Positions 23,235 through 35,823 of a stretch of 64,000 nt of DNA are shown piece by piece. Source of the DNA: Pollenia angustigena. Its lineage: Eukaryota > Arthropoda > Insecta > Diptera > Polleniidae. Under the pieces are notes generated by a model. The model saw only the letters and a list, made by a program, of their open reading frames with translations, did no database searches and was not told the DNA's origin. Made by a program: the position numbers and the translations under genes. How positions within the stretch are numbered: position 1 is the first letter of the stretch; each line of letters begins with the position of its first letter. The stretch is from positions 108,959,284 to 109,023,283 of the forward strand of contig OV884057.1 of assembly GCA_930367215.1 (NCBI GenBank), in the 5' to 3' direction.

Positions 23235-26200
23235 AATGTAACCCAAAAACGGCGACAGACCGACTCGATATGTTTTTCGTCATCATTATATTTTTGTATT
23301 TGATGTATTTAAGCAAACAGTTTGAAAAAATTGAATACGGGATTTTGGTTTTTTTTAACCAACCAAAAATTTATTTTGTTTCCTATAATGTTGTTGTTGT
23401 TTCTGTTGTTTAAAAAGAGTGAAACGTTTTTTTACCCGCTATTTTTATTTTTTTTTTTTACTTCAAACCTCTTCATCTTTCTTACTGTTGTACTTTTTTA
23501 AAGTGTCTAAAAATAGACTGTATGTGTTTTTTGTTGTAGTTCTTATATTTCACATTAGGAAGTGTTGCTTACGATCAAATAAAAAAATGCAAAAAGGCGA
23601 CAACATTAAAAAGCGTTAAATATTTCACACAAAATAATGAAAACTTGAAACCAATAACGCGTGTATTATATTTTTAAATGGTTGTCAACATTTTTGTTGG
23701 TTAAATAAAAATCAAACAAAAATTTTAATTGAATCAGTAAAAAAATTTGTAGACATTAAAAAAATTATCAAACAAGCGTTTGTTTAAAAAAAATTCGGCA
23801 ATAATGTTTTCTGTGTACATCTTCAGTTTAATGAAGAACTTTTCTATGGTTTGACACTCTACAATGACAGTTTAATTAAAAATTTAGTTCAATCTATGCT
23901 TATGATAGAGTTATTTTGTGAGGAATGATAATTTTTTTTGCTTGCGAATATTCATATTGACGATTTACTTAGAATTTTTCTAATCATATGTGTGTTTATG
24001 CAATCGACAAATGGAGAAAGATATATAGAACTGATCATGGAATAATTATTTTTTAGTTTTTTTTTGCGTGTGTTTAGGATAGTAGCGTTATCTATTATGA
24101 CTTTGCTGCATCGGTTTTCTAGCAACTTTTTGTATACGTGCCTTGGTAGGCTTGTGGATAGTGAACTTGTCTATCAGTATAAGGGGTGTAGATTTGATTA
24201 TCACAAGAGACTCTAGTCTGTTTCACTACAACGGATTAAAGGTATAAGTAACTATTGATCGGTTATATGTGAGATGTGTATATGCGCGATTGATACTGGC
24301 TTTTCATGTGAAAAGTGGGAATCCAACCACTTTTTTTTATATCAACAGCAACCGGCTGCACATTAGTTTTAATTACATTTAACAAATAGAAGGAGTTGTC
24401 ATTTTTGAGTTTTGTTAATCTTAAATAGAATTATATATTTTTTGTTTTTTTTGCTTTGAGTGCCTCGGTAGGTTTGTGGGTAGTGAGCTAGTCTATCAAT
24501 ATGAAGATTGCAGATTTGACTATCACAAGAGACTCTGGTCTGTTTCACTACATCGGACTAAAGATCTAAGTAACTATTGATCGGTTAATTAAGTTAACAT
24601 ATAATTTTTGTTGATAACACTTAAAAAACATTTTCTAAAAACATTTACAGATAGTTTCACTATAACTCAATGTTTATAACCTTTTATTTATTTTTTTTCT
24701 AGTTTGATACTCTATAATATAAGTTTAATGAAGAATTTTTCTATGGTTTGATACTCTACAATAACAGTATAGTTAAGAATTTAGTTCAATCCATGGATAC
24801 ACTGCATACAGTTAATAATTATACATTATACATACAAATACAATAAAATTTCCATTTTATTAACCATAGTACATGATTTATTAATTGTTTTGATAATATT
24901 TAGTAAAAGTTTATATATAGTATAAACTTGAAGTCGACTATACCAATAGAATATTAAATGTTACTGAAAAAAGGAAATCATATTTCAAAATCAATTAAGA
25001 TGATCTAAAAAAGAGTATAACATAGGAGTTTTGAATATTTAATAAGGAAATATCTATTATATCTGCTTATAATTATCAGTTAGGAATTTAAAGATAACAA
25101 ATTTGTTTTATAATTAGTACAGCTTTATATGTTTTTTTTTCTAGTTTATTAACCATACATTATCATACCATACCATTATAATCCATAGAATATAAAACAA
25201 TTTAAAATAGTTAAATCCGCAAAAGAAAATAACAAACTTTATTTATATATGTAAAACCTTACTCCATTAATCATTTATTTATACTTTATATATACTAATA
25301 CCATGAAATGAATAGTTCAATAACCATATTATATGGTTTATTTAATGTTTTTGTATACCGTTTTGTAATTCCTATAATTTGTTTTCCTATTATTTCCCTT
25401 CTATATTTAATATTTATACACTTCCATACATCCTTAAATATACATTCTGTTTTAAGCATTTCTACTATACATATATAAAAATTTTTTTCTTATACTAACA
25501 TTCTATATTTAATCTTAGTATTATGATCTTACTCTTGATTTTAATCTTAGTCTTAGTGTTGATCTTAGTAGTAGTCTTTTGGTCTTGGTTTTATAGTTTC
25601 GGATTTCGATCTTGTTTTTTTTTTTTGTTTATAGACTTGCAACATTACTCTTGTATTACTCATGCGTGCTGCTTTGTTTACGTTTTCTTAGACTGAATAC
25701 ATATCTGGATATTTAAAATTTCTTTAATTACATATAAAATATCTATCTACTGTTATACGAATGCGTTGAACTTAGTGTTTTCAATTGAAATATAAAACTT
25801 CGATTTTAAACAGACATATGCATCTTTTATTTTATATAGGAAATTAATACTCGGTACTAGCGACAACCTCGAAGCTTGTACCGACCCCAGTTTTCATTAC
25901 GTGCAAGAATCGAGTTTCTACTATACTTCATTCTCATCAAACTAATCACACAAAGCGATTTCCATTTTATCAAATCTGTCCATTATATTATTATTTTAAT
26001 TTTAACAATTCTTATAAATTCTATTCAGTTCTTACATAATTTAATTCATTCTATATACAACCTTAACCAGTAACTCATATTTACATATTTACATACACTG
26101 AGATACGCTGATAGTTTTTCTACCTTAAATTTATATATTGGATAGAAAGTTACATCTGAATGTAGTGTTTCGGTAAGAATGTCTCTATATTACTTTAAAT

Positions 26201-26309
26201 CAGGTTTCTTATAATACAGAGTTTTTAAATGAAATATTAACAATCTATGATCTTATTAATGCCATATATTCTTTTTTTTATTATTTTTATTATTCGTTAA
26301 AAACTTTAT

Positions 26310-26487
26310 ATTCTTATATGTAGGAGATACATATGATTTAGGATTTCTCCTTCATTTGAAACTTGTTTGATTTGAAAATGTTCATATTAGTTATTTCAAC
26401 CTTTTCATTATCATTATCATTATACTCATTATCATAATCATCATAATTGAGACTAGTTATATTCTTTTCTCATTAAAACCAACAATA
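26310..26487. other. central spacer of giant palindrome
   Basis: About 178 bp of non-repeated sequence with an ATTATCATTATC simple tract. It would form the loop if the arms paired. Confidence 0.7.
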
Positions 26488-29455
26488 ATAAAGTTTTTAA
26501 CGAATAATAAAAATAATAAAAAAAAATATATGGCATTAATAAGATCATGATGGTAATTGATGGTTTGATTCTAACAAATTAATATATATATATATATGAT
26601 TTAAATGAAATTAGATTGAAATTAACATTAGGATTGTTAATATTTCATTTAAAAACTCTGTATTATAAAAAACCTGATTTAAAGTAATATAGAGACATTC
26701 TTACCGAAACACTACATTCAGATGTAACTTTCTATCCAATATATAAATTTAAGGTAGAAAAACTATCAGCGTATCTCAGTGTATAATCAAATTACTTAAT
26801 ATAAACCTAAATTTTCATTTAAGTTTATGGATTATTTTTTAATATAGTAGACAAGTAAAAATCAAAATATGTTTTTAAAAGTGGTTTGAAAAAACTGTAT
26901 ATAAATATAAATATGAGTTACTGGTTAAGGTTGTATATAGAATGAATTAAATTATGTAAGAACTGAATAGAATTTATAAGAATTGTTAAAATTAAAATAA
27001 TAATATAATGGATAGATTTGATAAAATGGAAAGGATTAGTATGGATTTTCTTAGAATCGCCTTGTGTGATTAGTTTGATGAGAATGAAGTATAGTAGAAA
27101 CTCGATTCTTGCACGTAATGAAAACTGGGGTCGGTACAAGCTTCGAGGTTGTCGCTAGTACCGAGTATTAATTTCCTATATAAAATAAAAGATGCATATG
27201 TCTGTTTAAAATCGAAGTTTTATATTTCAATTGAAAACACTAAGTTCAACGCATTCGTATAACAGTAGATAGATATTTTATATGTAATTAAAGAAATTTT
27301 AAATTTCCAGATATGTATTCAGTCTAAGAAAACGTAAACAAAGCAGCACGCATGAGTAATACAAGAGTAATGTTGCAAGTCTATAAACAAAAAAAAAAAC
27401 AAGATCGAAATCCGAAGCTATAAAACCAAGACCAAAAGACTACTACTAAGATCAACACTAAGCCTTAGATTAAAATCAAGAGTAAGATCATAATACTAAG
27501 ATTAAATATAGAATGTTAGTATAAGAAAAAAATTTTTATATATGTATAGTAGAAATGCTTAAAACAGAATGTATATTAAAGGATGTATGGAAGTGTATAA
27601 ATATTAAATATAGAAGGGAAATAATAGGAAAACAAATTATAGGAATTACAAAACGGTATACAAAAACATTAAATAAACCATATAATATGGTTATTGAACT
27701 ATTCATTTCATGGTATTAGTATATATAAAGTATAAATAAATGATTAATGGAGTAAGGTTTTACATAAATAAATAAAGTTTGTTATTTTCTTTTGCGGATT
27801 TAACTATTTTAAATTGTTTTATATTCTATGGATTATAATGGTATGGTATGATAATGTATGGTTAATAAACTAGAAAAAAAACATATAAAGCTGTACTAAT
27901 TATAAAACAAATTTGTTATCTTTAAATTCCTAACTGATAATTATAAGCAGATATAATAGATATTTCCTTATTAAATATTCAAAACTCCTATGTTATACTC
28001 TTTTTTAGATCATCTTAATTGATTTTGAAATATGATTTCCTTTTTTCAGTAACATTTAATATTCTATTGGTATAGTCGACTTCAAGTTTATACTATATAT
28101 AAACTTTTACTAAATATTATCAAAACAATTAATAAACCATGTACTATGGTTAATAAAATGGAAATTTTATTGTATTTGTATGTATAATGTATAATTATTA
28201 ACTGTATGAAGTGTATCCATGGATTGAACTAAATTCTTAACTATACTGTCATTGTAGAGTATCAAACCATAGAAAAATTCTTCATTAAACTTATATTATA
28301 GAGTATCAAACTAGAAAAAAATTAATAAAAGGTTAAAAACATTGAGTTATAGTGAAACTATCTGTAAATGTTTTTAAAGTGTTATCAACAAAAATTATAT
28401 GTTAACTTAATTAACCGATCAATAGTTACTTAGATCTTTAGTCCGTTGTAGTGAAACAGACCAGAGTCTCTTGTGATAGTCAAATCTGCAATCTTCATAT
28501 TGATAGACTAGCTCACTACCCACAAACCTACCGAGGCACTCAAAGCAAACAAAAACAAAAAATATATAATTCTATTTAAGATTAACAAAACCCAAAAATG
28601 ACAACTCCTTCTATTTGTTAAATGTAATTAAAACTAATGTGCAGCCGGTTGCTGTTGATATAAAAAAAAGTGGTTGGATTCCCACTTTTCACATGAAAAG
28701 CCAGTATCAATCGCGCATATACACATCTCACATATAACCGATCAATAGTTACTTATACCTTTAATCCGTTGTAGTGAAACAGACTAGAGTCTCTTGTGAT
28801 AATCAAATCTACACCCCTTATACTGATAGACTAGTTCACTATCCACAAGCCTACCAAGGCACGTATACAAAAAGTTGTTGGAAAACCGATGCAGCAAAGT
28901 CATTAAAGATAACGCTACTATCCTAAACACACGCAAAAAAAAACTAAAAACTAAAAAATAATTATTCCATGATCAGTTCTATATATCTTTCCCCATTTGT
29001 CGCATAAACACACATATGATTAGAAAAATCCTAAGTAAATCGTCAATATGAATATTCGCAAGCAAAAAAAATTATCATTCCTCACAAAATAACTCTATCA
29101 TAAGCATAGATTGAACTAAATTTTTAATTAAACTGTCATTGTAGAGTGTCAAACCATAGAAAAGTTCTTCATTAAACTGAAGATGTAGAGTATCAAACTG
29201 GTACTGTATAGTATCAACCTATAGCAAAATTCTTCGTTAAACCGTCAATGTAGAATATCAAACTATAAAAAAATTAAAGGCGATAAACAATGTGTAATAG
29301 TGAAACTATCTGCAAATGTTTTTAGAAAATGCTTATTAAGTGTTATCAACAAAAATTATATGCTAACTTAATTAACCGATTAATAGTTACTTTGATCTTT
29401 AGTCCGTTGTAGTGAAACAGACCAGAGTCTCTTGTGATAATTAAATCTGCGCAAA

Positions 29456-29461
<6 letters not shown>

Positions 29462-29511
<50 letters not shown>
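29462..29511. repeat. (TA)n microsatellite
   Basis: About 25 uninterrupted TA units. The corresponding place in the left arm (about 19050) has only a short tract. Confidence 0.95.
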
Positions 29512-29513
<2 letters not shown>

Positions 29514-30080
29514 CTATTTAAGATTAACAAAACCCAAAAATGACAACTCCTTCTATTTGTTAAATGTAATTAAAAGTGATGTGCAGCCGGTTGCTGTTGA
29601 TATAAAAAAAGTGGTTGATCCCACAAGCCTACCGAGGCATTCAAAGCAAAAAGTCACTAGAAAACCTATGCAACAAAGTCATTAACTATTCTAAACACAC
29701 ACAAAAACTAAAAATAATTATTCCACGATCAGTTTTATCTTTAATACGAAAACGCACAAGTAAAATTATCATCCCTCACAAAATTTTAAAATCTTCAAGA
29801 CACGTACACGAAGAAATTTCACACCTTCCACGAAATAAACAACTTGTAAATCATCAATATGAATACGCACAAGTAAAATTATTCTACTGTTTTTTGTAAT
29901 ATAATTCTGAGTATTTATGCTGATTAATTATGTAAGCACAGTTAATGTGCAGCTGGTTGCTGTTGATACAAAAAAAAGTGGATGGAATCCTACTTTTCAC
30001 ATGAATAATCGTTATCAATCATACACAAACACACATACACACACACACACAACCAATCAATAGTTAACTTAGATCCTTAG

Positions 30081-30563
30081 CACAGAATACACAGAACTGT
30101 CACGAGACGGAAGATTTTGCGTTTTTTTTTTGTCTCTTTCAAAGAAAGCTGCCCTTTTGCATTTCTCTTTTCATCATCTTCTATGCCGCAATACAATGAA
30201 CACAAATTTATTTAGTTAAGATTTATTAACAAAACTGTTGTAAAAATTAACTTTTAAGTTCACCACAACACGAGTAAATAATATTTAAGTAAGTAAATAA
30301 CATTATAACACAAAACAATATTACTAAATACATTTTTTTGCACAAAAAACAACGTTTGTTGAACTATTGCATTTGTTTAACGTGGTTTGTGTTTTGTTAT
30401 TTTTGTTTTGATCACGCCATTTGTGTTGATTGTTGCGGCCTGTTTTTACACCTTGCCACTTCACTAACAAAAAAAACTTTCTGTCTCTTTCTTCGAAAGC
30501 TGCCCTCGCAACTGATTTGGGCCTTTTTCACACGTCACTTTTTACAGTTCTTTGTATTCTGTG
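30081..30563. mobile_element. hAT-like MITE, 483 bp, 8-bp TSD
   Basis: The ends CACAGAATACACAGAACTGT and, inverted, the same with one mismatch are flanked by ATCCTTAG (30073-30080, 30564-30571). It is absent from the mirrored left-arm site. It belongs to the family of the 1634-1864 element. Confidence 0.92.
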
Positions 30564-31188
30564 ATCCTTAGTCCGTTGTAGTGAAACAGACTAGAGTCTC
30601 TGGTGATAATCAAATATGCAACCCTTATACTAATAGACTAGCTCACTATCCCACAAGCCTACCGCGGTATGTATATAAAAAGTCACTAGAAAACCTATGC
30701 AACAAACTCATTAACTATTCTAAACACACAAAAACTGAAAAAACTAAAAATAATTATTCCACGATCAGTTTTATCTTTAATACGAAAACTCACAAGTAAA
30801 ATTATCATCCCTCACAAAATTTTAAAATCTTCAAGACACGTACACGAAGAAATTTAACACCTGCCACTAAATAAACAATTTGTAAATCATAAATACGAAT
30901 ACGCACAAGTAAAATTATCATCCCTCACAAAATTTTAAAATCTTCAAGACACGTACAAGAAGAAATTTAACACCTGCCACTAAATAAACAAAAATTTTTT
31001 CCATTTCATTTCCCTTTTGCCTCTATTTCTCAGAAGTAAATGCATGGCATTAGGGTGTTCACAGTTTGTGAATAACCCTCATGATATACACCCAACTTTT
31101 TATTAATGTTTACAGATTGTGAACACCCCTACTGGTATGCTCCCAACTTTGTATGGGAAAGTTGGTCTAGGAGCGGCATAAACACACT

Positions 31189-32109
31189 CCTTTATTTTTA
31201 TCTTGCAACTTTTTAATGATTATTTTGAAGAATATTTAACGCCCTTTACAGCTGTAAATCTGAATTACGAAAGGGTCAGTTGTATAAAACTCTGCAGTCA
31301 TTTTGTTTACTAAATAAGGTATAAAGGGAATTTTTTGAGACCATGAAACTTAAAATGGTAGACAGCACAAAAAAAATTAATTTTAATCGTAGATTAATAC
31401 ACGGCTTTACCATTTGAAACTAATTTTATACAAATATGCACCGCGCCTGTCCTTGACGAAACGCATTGCAGGCGTTCAATTTTGTTTCTCTTTTACGAGC
31501 ATTGCTGGCTGCATGCCACGAATAAAATGAACAATGTTGACCTCCGAGACGTCAATTGTTGTTTTTATATCAGCATTAGCCGGTGACTTCACAGCCCTAC
31601 AAAAACAATCATGAGGTGTCACATCGCACGGCATTGACGTTTATTTTCTCTAAATCAACACATATAAATATAGACATAAATAAAAAAAAACAATTCTTAT
31701 ATTGTACTTAAAAATGTACAGATCGATAGATAACAAAATAATTCAAATGAATTTTGAAGAATTTTTAAGATTAAACTCTTTTTGAGAAGTTTGAGAATTT
31801 AAAGTAAAAATGGCTAAACAACTACTTGAGTTTTACATGCTTCAGGAAAACTGTTGTAAAACTGTTGTTTTTTTAAAGCACGAGATTTGAAAATTTTTTA
31901 TGTAGTGGTTTACTATATTTAGAACTAACTGTAAAAAAATTTTATTGAACTATTTTCTCATAAGTGTTTTTTTATTGGTTTGAAAAAACGCTTATTACAC
32001 AGGTCAACAAAAAAAAAAATTTTTTTTGAGTCTTTTATTTAGTGATTATTTTCTGATTATAAAAATGGAAAAGTAAACAGGAACTCCATTAATAATAAAT
32101 AAAGTTTGC
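31189..32109. other. spacer without recognisable gene
   Basis: AT-rich apart from a more mixed stretch at 31440-31660. Nothing codes beyond about 50 residues and no terminal repeats are seen. Confidence 0.5.
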
Positions 32110-32117
32110 TTTTGTAC

Positions 32118-32785
32118 TAGGGTTGCCATTTTTGAAATTAGAAAAATCAGTACATCGTAAGAAAAATACCAGTACATTCGAAAAAAAACCAGTACACAAA
32201 TTTTGACCCAAAATTTTATTGAATTCATTAGTTTTAGAAAATTGCACATTAAAAATTGTTCATTTTTCTATTTTTTAAGGCAAGAACTTAACAAAATACA
32301 TATAATAAAAACATCACGTTAAATTATTAAAAATAGATAGAAGTAATGTCATTGATCGGCACATTTGTTGTAAATGCACAAAAAATTCTAAATTCATACA
32401 AATTATTGTCAATATAATGAGGGTATTCACGAGGTCTCCTATCTAGCCATATTGTTATAGGTTCTAATTTTAAATCCACTTAAAATTTTTTGTTTTGGAA
32501 TTTTGAAAAGAACTAATGACACTTCTATTTATTTGAATACAAAGTAAGTGTGGTAACTTAAGAGTAAACAAAAATAAAACGCAAGACTGAATTTTAACTG
32601 GGTGGTTCATAACAAATCAAAATTAATAAGGGAAGTAAACCAGTTTTAAACAAGTAAAATTATTTGGAGGCAACATTTAAAAAAACCAGTACATTTGCGT
32701 ACTGATTTGGGTGTTATGCATAAACCAGTACATTGAATAAAAACCAGTACGTGTACTGGTAAAATCAGTACGAATGGCAACCCTA
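32118..32785. mobile_element. hAT-like element with CAGTAC arrays, 668 bp
   Basis: The ends TAGGGTTGCCA are on both sides, with TTTTGTAC duplications at 32110-32117 and 32786-32793. CAGTAC motifs cluster at both ends. It is a short relative of 21788-23234. Confidence 0.92.
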
Positions 32786-32989
32786 TTTTGTACTTAATAT
32801 AATGAAAACTAAATATACGGTGGTTTTGCACATTTTTTTAAAAGCCGTTGCATTTATGATGCAAGAGAGGGGTGAGAGGGACTGTGGGTGTGAAGTGAGA
32901 GGCAGCAGAGTGTCATGGCAGTACGCGCGTGCGCTTTCTAGAGGAATAACGTATTTTATGTGTCGCGAGGCGTAAAAATGTCATAGAAA

Positions 32990-33968
32990 ATGTGTAAAAA
33001 CGACGTGGACTCTTTTTGCTATGTTTGTGGTGAGTTTATGCAAGTGAGAGCCAAAAAATTTAGTTAATCATCAAATAAGAAACTTTGTGAAGCCTATGAA
33101 GCTTATTTTTTGTTTATTTGTGCTGTCTTTTATAATAAAAATTAATTAAAATATATAATTCATAACTTGTTTTAAATTTAAATATGATTAACATTGAAAA
33201 ATAGACCTTTTCCATAAATGTTGAAATTTCGTTCTGCTATCTACAAAAGCAAACTTTATTAGATAAAAATATTTTTGCTTTCTTTAGTTTGGCATAAGTA
33301 ATCAAAATCAGAGGTACAGAACTCAGACTCAAAAATCGTGTTGACCTGTGTTATTTACTTAAGCTCTAAAAATTTCTTAACTTTGATGGAATATTAAAAA
33401 AAAAAAGAAAAATATCGTCTATGGGTTTTTTCTGATTTCGAATATTTAGACTGTTTTCTAATAACTACAAGAAAACAAATTGAAAAAATTTTACCACAAC
33501 TTGAAAAAAATGTATTTAAAAAAAATGCTATTTTCGTGATTTTTGCTCAAATTTTCATAGATTAAATTAGTTTAAAAAAAACTAGGAACATAATAAGAAA
33601 TATTAAGGTATTAAAGTGGCTTTATGTAATTATAATGAAACGTAACTAATAACTTAAATAAATTTCAGGGTGCTTGTCCGAAGAAGCATTGGAAGCCAAC
33701 CACAAAATCGTGAGAAAACCCAGACTTTCCCATACGAGAAAAACGTCACGACGACACTCATAAAGATTTAATGACTCATTTAATACATTCCTCAGATCCG
33801 TTGTTATCTTCAAACAGGAATCCAAAGACTAAAAAAAATATATTTTTTGAAGAAGTTGAGAAATATATACTGAGAGAAAATGTACCAGTTAAAGATGACG
33901 AAACAAATGTTTCGTTGAGCGGCAATATTTTTTTGGAAGAATCCAGTACTGAAGATGATTTATTGTAA
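32990..33968 (+). pseudogene. two ends of an uncharacterised arthropod repeat gene
   Basis: The first part (32990-33120) reads CKNDVDSFCYVCGEFMQVRA, a stop, then SSNKKLCEAYEAYF. The second part (33672-33968) reads CLSEEALEANHKIVRK, LSHTRKTSRR, then after a frameshift THKDLMTHLIHSSDPLLSS and runs to a stop. I recall both blocks as the beginning (a C..C zinc-binding-like segment) and the end of one widespread arthropod protein of unknown function that occurs in many copies; this is memory, not a search. The middle is missing or unreadable at 33121-33671. The closing frame at 33771-33968 is open and acidic. Function is unknown. Confidence 0.5.
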
Positions 33969-34870
33969 TTAAAAAATATGAACATATGTAAATAATATAT
34001 AAATTAGTTTAAAGAAAATAAATTAGGAGTATAATAAGAAATAATTCCAAATAATTCGTTAGATCGGCTCAGAATCACTTTCTGAGTCGATCTAACGATG
34101 TCCGTCCGGCCGGCTGGCTGTCCATGCAACATTGTGTATTCAGATGTCATGACAAAATGTTGTCCAGGTAGGTCCAAAATAAACCAAAGGTTCCATATAA
34201 ACCCTCATCCAAAAAACTCATATATGTAGGTGAAGATATCTAAATATTATTCGGCAGAAAGAACTTTTAAACGAATCATAACCTCATTACATAATTTTGT
34301 TCTGGCGGGTCCATGATTGCCCAAATAGATTACACTCTAGGGGATCACATGGTCGGGTTTGACCGATTATACTTCCTTACTTGTTATTTTTGCAAGAGCA
34401 TTTTAAACGTTTTTAACTCATTTTTCATTAAATTATGTTTTTGTATTTTTCACATTAATAATCCGATCCAAAATTCGGCATACATATATATCTAACAAAT
34501 ATCAATTTTCATACCAAATTTTATTACGATTGGATAATTTTTGTAAGTGTTATAGCATTTTTAAGAAAAAGGATATATGGCAGGACCTTGAGTCCTTGTT
34601 CAGATTTAAATGAAAATTTACACACACGTTGCTAGTTGTGTGTATATCAGCATGACTATTATTTGTAGTTTTGTGGGCATTATTGAAGCTAAAATTACAT
34701 TTTTCATTTCAGGACACATGGGAGGTAGGCGTGTCCTTGGACCGATTTCTCCAAAAATTCATATTTTTCTTAACTAAGCTTTCTGACAACTCCTTCTATT
34801 TATGTCCCTTCGTTATATGGGGACAAAGCACTGTGCATCGCCTTCATGAAGTCGCCTATTAGTTGCGAAA
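33969..34870. other. spacer with a hairpin-bearing dispersed repeat
   Basis: At 34062-34100 AGATCGGCTCAGAA and TTCTGAGTCGATCT form a hairpin followed by GATGTCCGTCCGGCCGG. A related inverted segment with GTCCGTCCGCCCGTCC on the minus strand lies at about 36395-36435. No gene is seen. Confidence 0.4.
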
Positions 34871-34871
34871 T

Positions 34872-35293
34872 GCTTTTTTGACCGACTTTTACTCAATGCA
34901 AATGGATGAAACTTTGCAGGCATACATATTCCCGATGACAGTACACGAATACATAAGCGTAGCCAGGATAAAATCTAGGGGGGCGGGCAAAAATTTGTAA
35001 AACCTTTTCTTTAGCTTCACTTCGGAAAATCAAATCTTGTAACGTTAATTTAACCGCCTTATACTCAGTGCAAATGGATGAAACTTTGCAGGCATACATA
35101 TTCCCGATGACAATACACGAATACATGGGCGTAGCCAGGATAAAATCTAGGGGGGGGGGCAAAAATTTTTTTTTTTGTAAAATGCTTTTTTGACCGCCTT
35201 TTACTCAATGCAAATGGATGAAACTTTGCAGGCATACATATTCCCGATGACAGTACACGAATACATGGGCGTAGCCAGGATAAAATCTAGGGG
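34872..35293. repeat. three imperfect direct repeats
   Basis: The block beginning GCAAATGGATGAAACTTTGC and ending with AGGATAAAATCTAGGGGG occurs from 34899, 35070 and 35209. Spacing is uneven (171 and 139 bp). Confidence 0.9.
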
Positions 35294-35823
35294 GCGGTCA
35301 AATTTTTTTTAAATGTTCTTTTTTAAAAAAAGCGTTTCTTAAAAAAATTTTTTTTAAATGTTCTTATTTATATTTAATGCACAAAGAAACAAGTGCAATA
35401 AACTGTGAAATTTTTTGGCAACAACATACGATGTTGTCTGGCGTCAACGGTTATATTTTTTTAATAATATTTTCGCCATATTTTAATTCAATCCATTGTA
35501 TAGGGCAATATAGAAATAATATGGCGAATAACATAACCATATTAGCTTTTTTCGAGCTAAATTTAGCTTTATTTTTCCTTTTTAGCTTTAGATATTTCAT
35601 TTAGCTTTAAGCTTTTTTTCAGCTTTTTTCAACGGTGCATTTAGCTTTTCCTAGCCATTTTGTAATTTCAATTTCGTGTTTATTTATATTTTAAAATAAA
35701 TAAAAATAGTGTATAGGGAATTTTTTTTAGAATTTTTGTCAAAAGTTACACTTCGAAAAATTTCTTGATTAAAAAGTAAATTAAAAAACATACATATTTC
35801 TATTCCATATTTCAGTGATAATA
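35294..35823. other. AT-rich spacer with TTTAGCTTT cluster
   Basis: TTTAGCTTT and close variants occur about eight times at 35545-35660 and again at 37550-37830 and 40125-40175. Possibly these are sub-terminal repeats of a larger broken element around the two transposons between them. No gene is seen. Confidence 0.35.

Larger units (their letters stand above)
19339..23815. mobile_element. Tc1/mariner-like insertion with TA duplication
   Basis: The ends CACAGAAAAAATTATT and CACAGAAAACATTATT (inverted) lie between TA dinucleotides (19337-19338, 23816-23817). The right arm keeps the unoccupied site: its inverted text reads CTCTACATCTTC, exactly the flanks joined with a single TA. The insertion has sub-terminal TCAAACAAA motifs and no transposase of its own. 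It was later hit by two hAT-like elements. Confidence 0.85.
17238..26309. repeat. left arm of giant palindrome
   Basis: It includes the 4.5-kb insertion 19339-23815. Compared with the right arm it has an extra tandem unit (roughly 18190-18680) and a longer GT microsatellite, and it lacks about 120 bp found at 26783-26905. Confidence 0.85.
17238..31188. mobile_element. giant foldback palindrome (about 14 kb)
   Basis: The sequence from AGTGTGTTTATGCCGCTCCT at 17238 rightwards is repeated inverted from 31188 leftwards, and the match continues to a spacer of about 178 bp at 26310-26487. Without later insertions the arms are about 4.6 and 4.2 kb. The outer parts of each arm consist of diverged tandem units of several hundred bp that share CACTACAACGGACTAA, GGCTGCACATTA and CGTGTACGTGTCTTGAAG. 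Long inverted arms built of tandem repeats recall Drosophila Foldback and Galileo elements, but no transposase and no clear target duplication are seen. An assembly artefact is conceivable, yet arm-specific insertions and indels argue for two real arms. Confidence 0.85.
26488..31188. repeat. right arm of giant palindrome
   Basis: This is the inverse of the left arm with arm-specific changes: a hAT-like insertion (30081-30563), a long TA tract and small extra segments near 26540-26640 and 26783-26905. It keeps the empty site of the left-arm Tc1/mariner-like insertion at about 29185. Confidence 0.85.

Noticed and set aside
25876..26073. Matching frames in both palindrome arms (also 26918-27139)
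   Set aside because: The similarity comes from the palindrome itself, the composition is AT-driven and the two frames differ by an indel.
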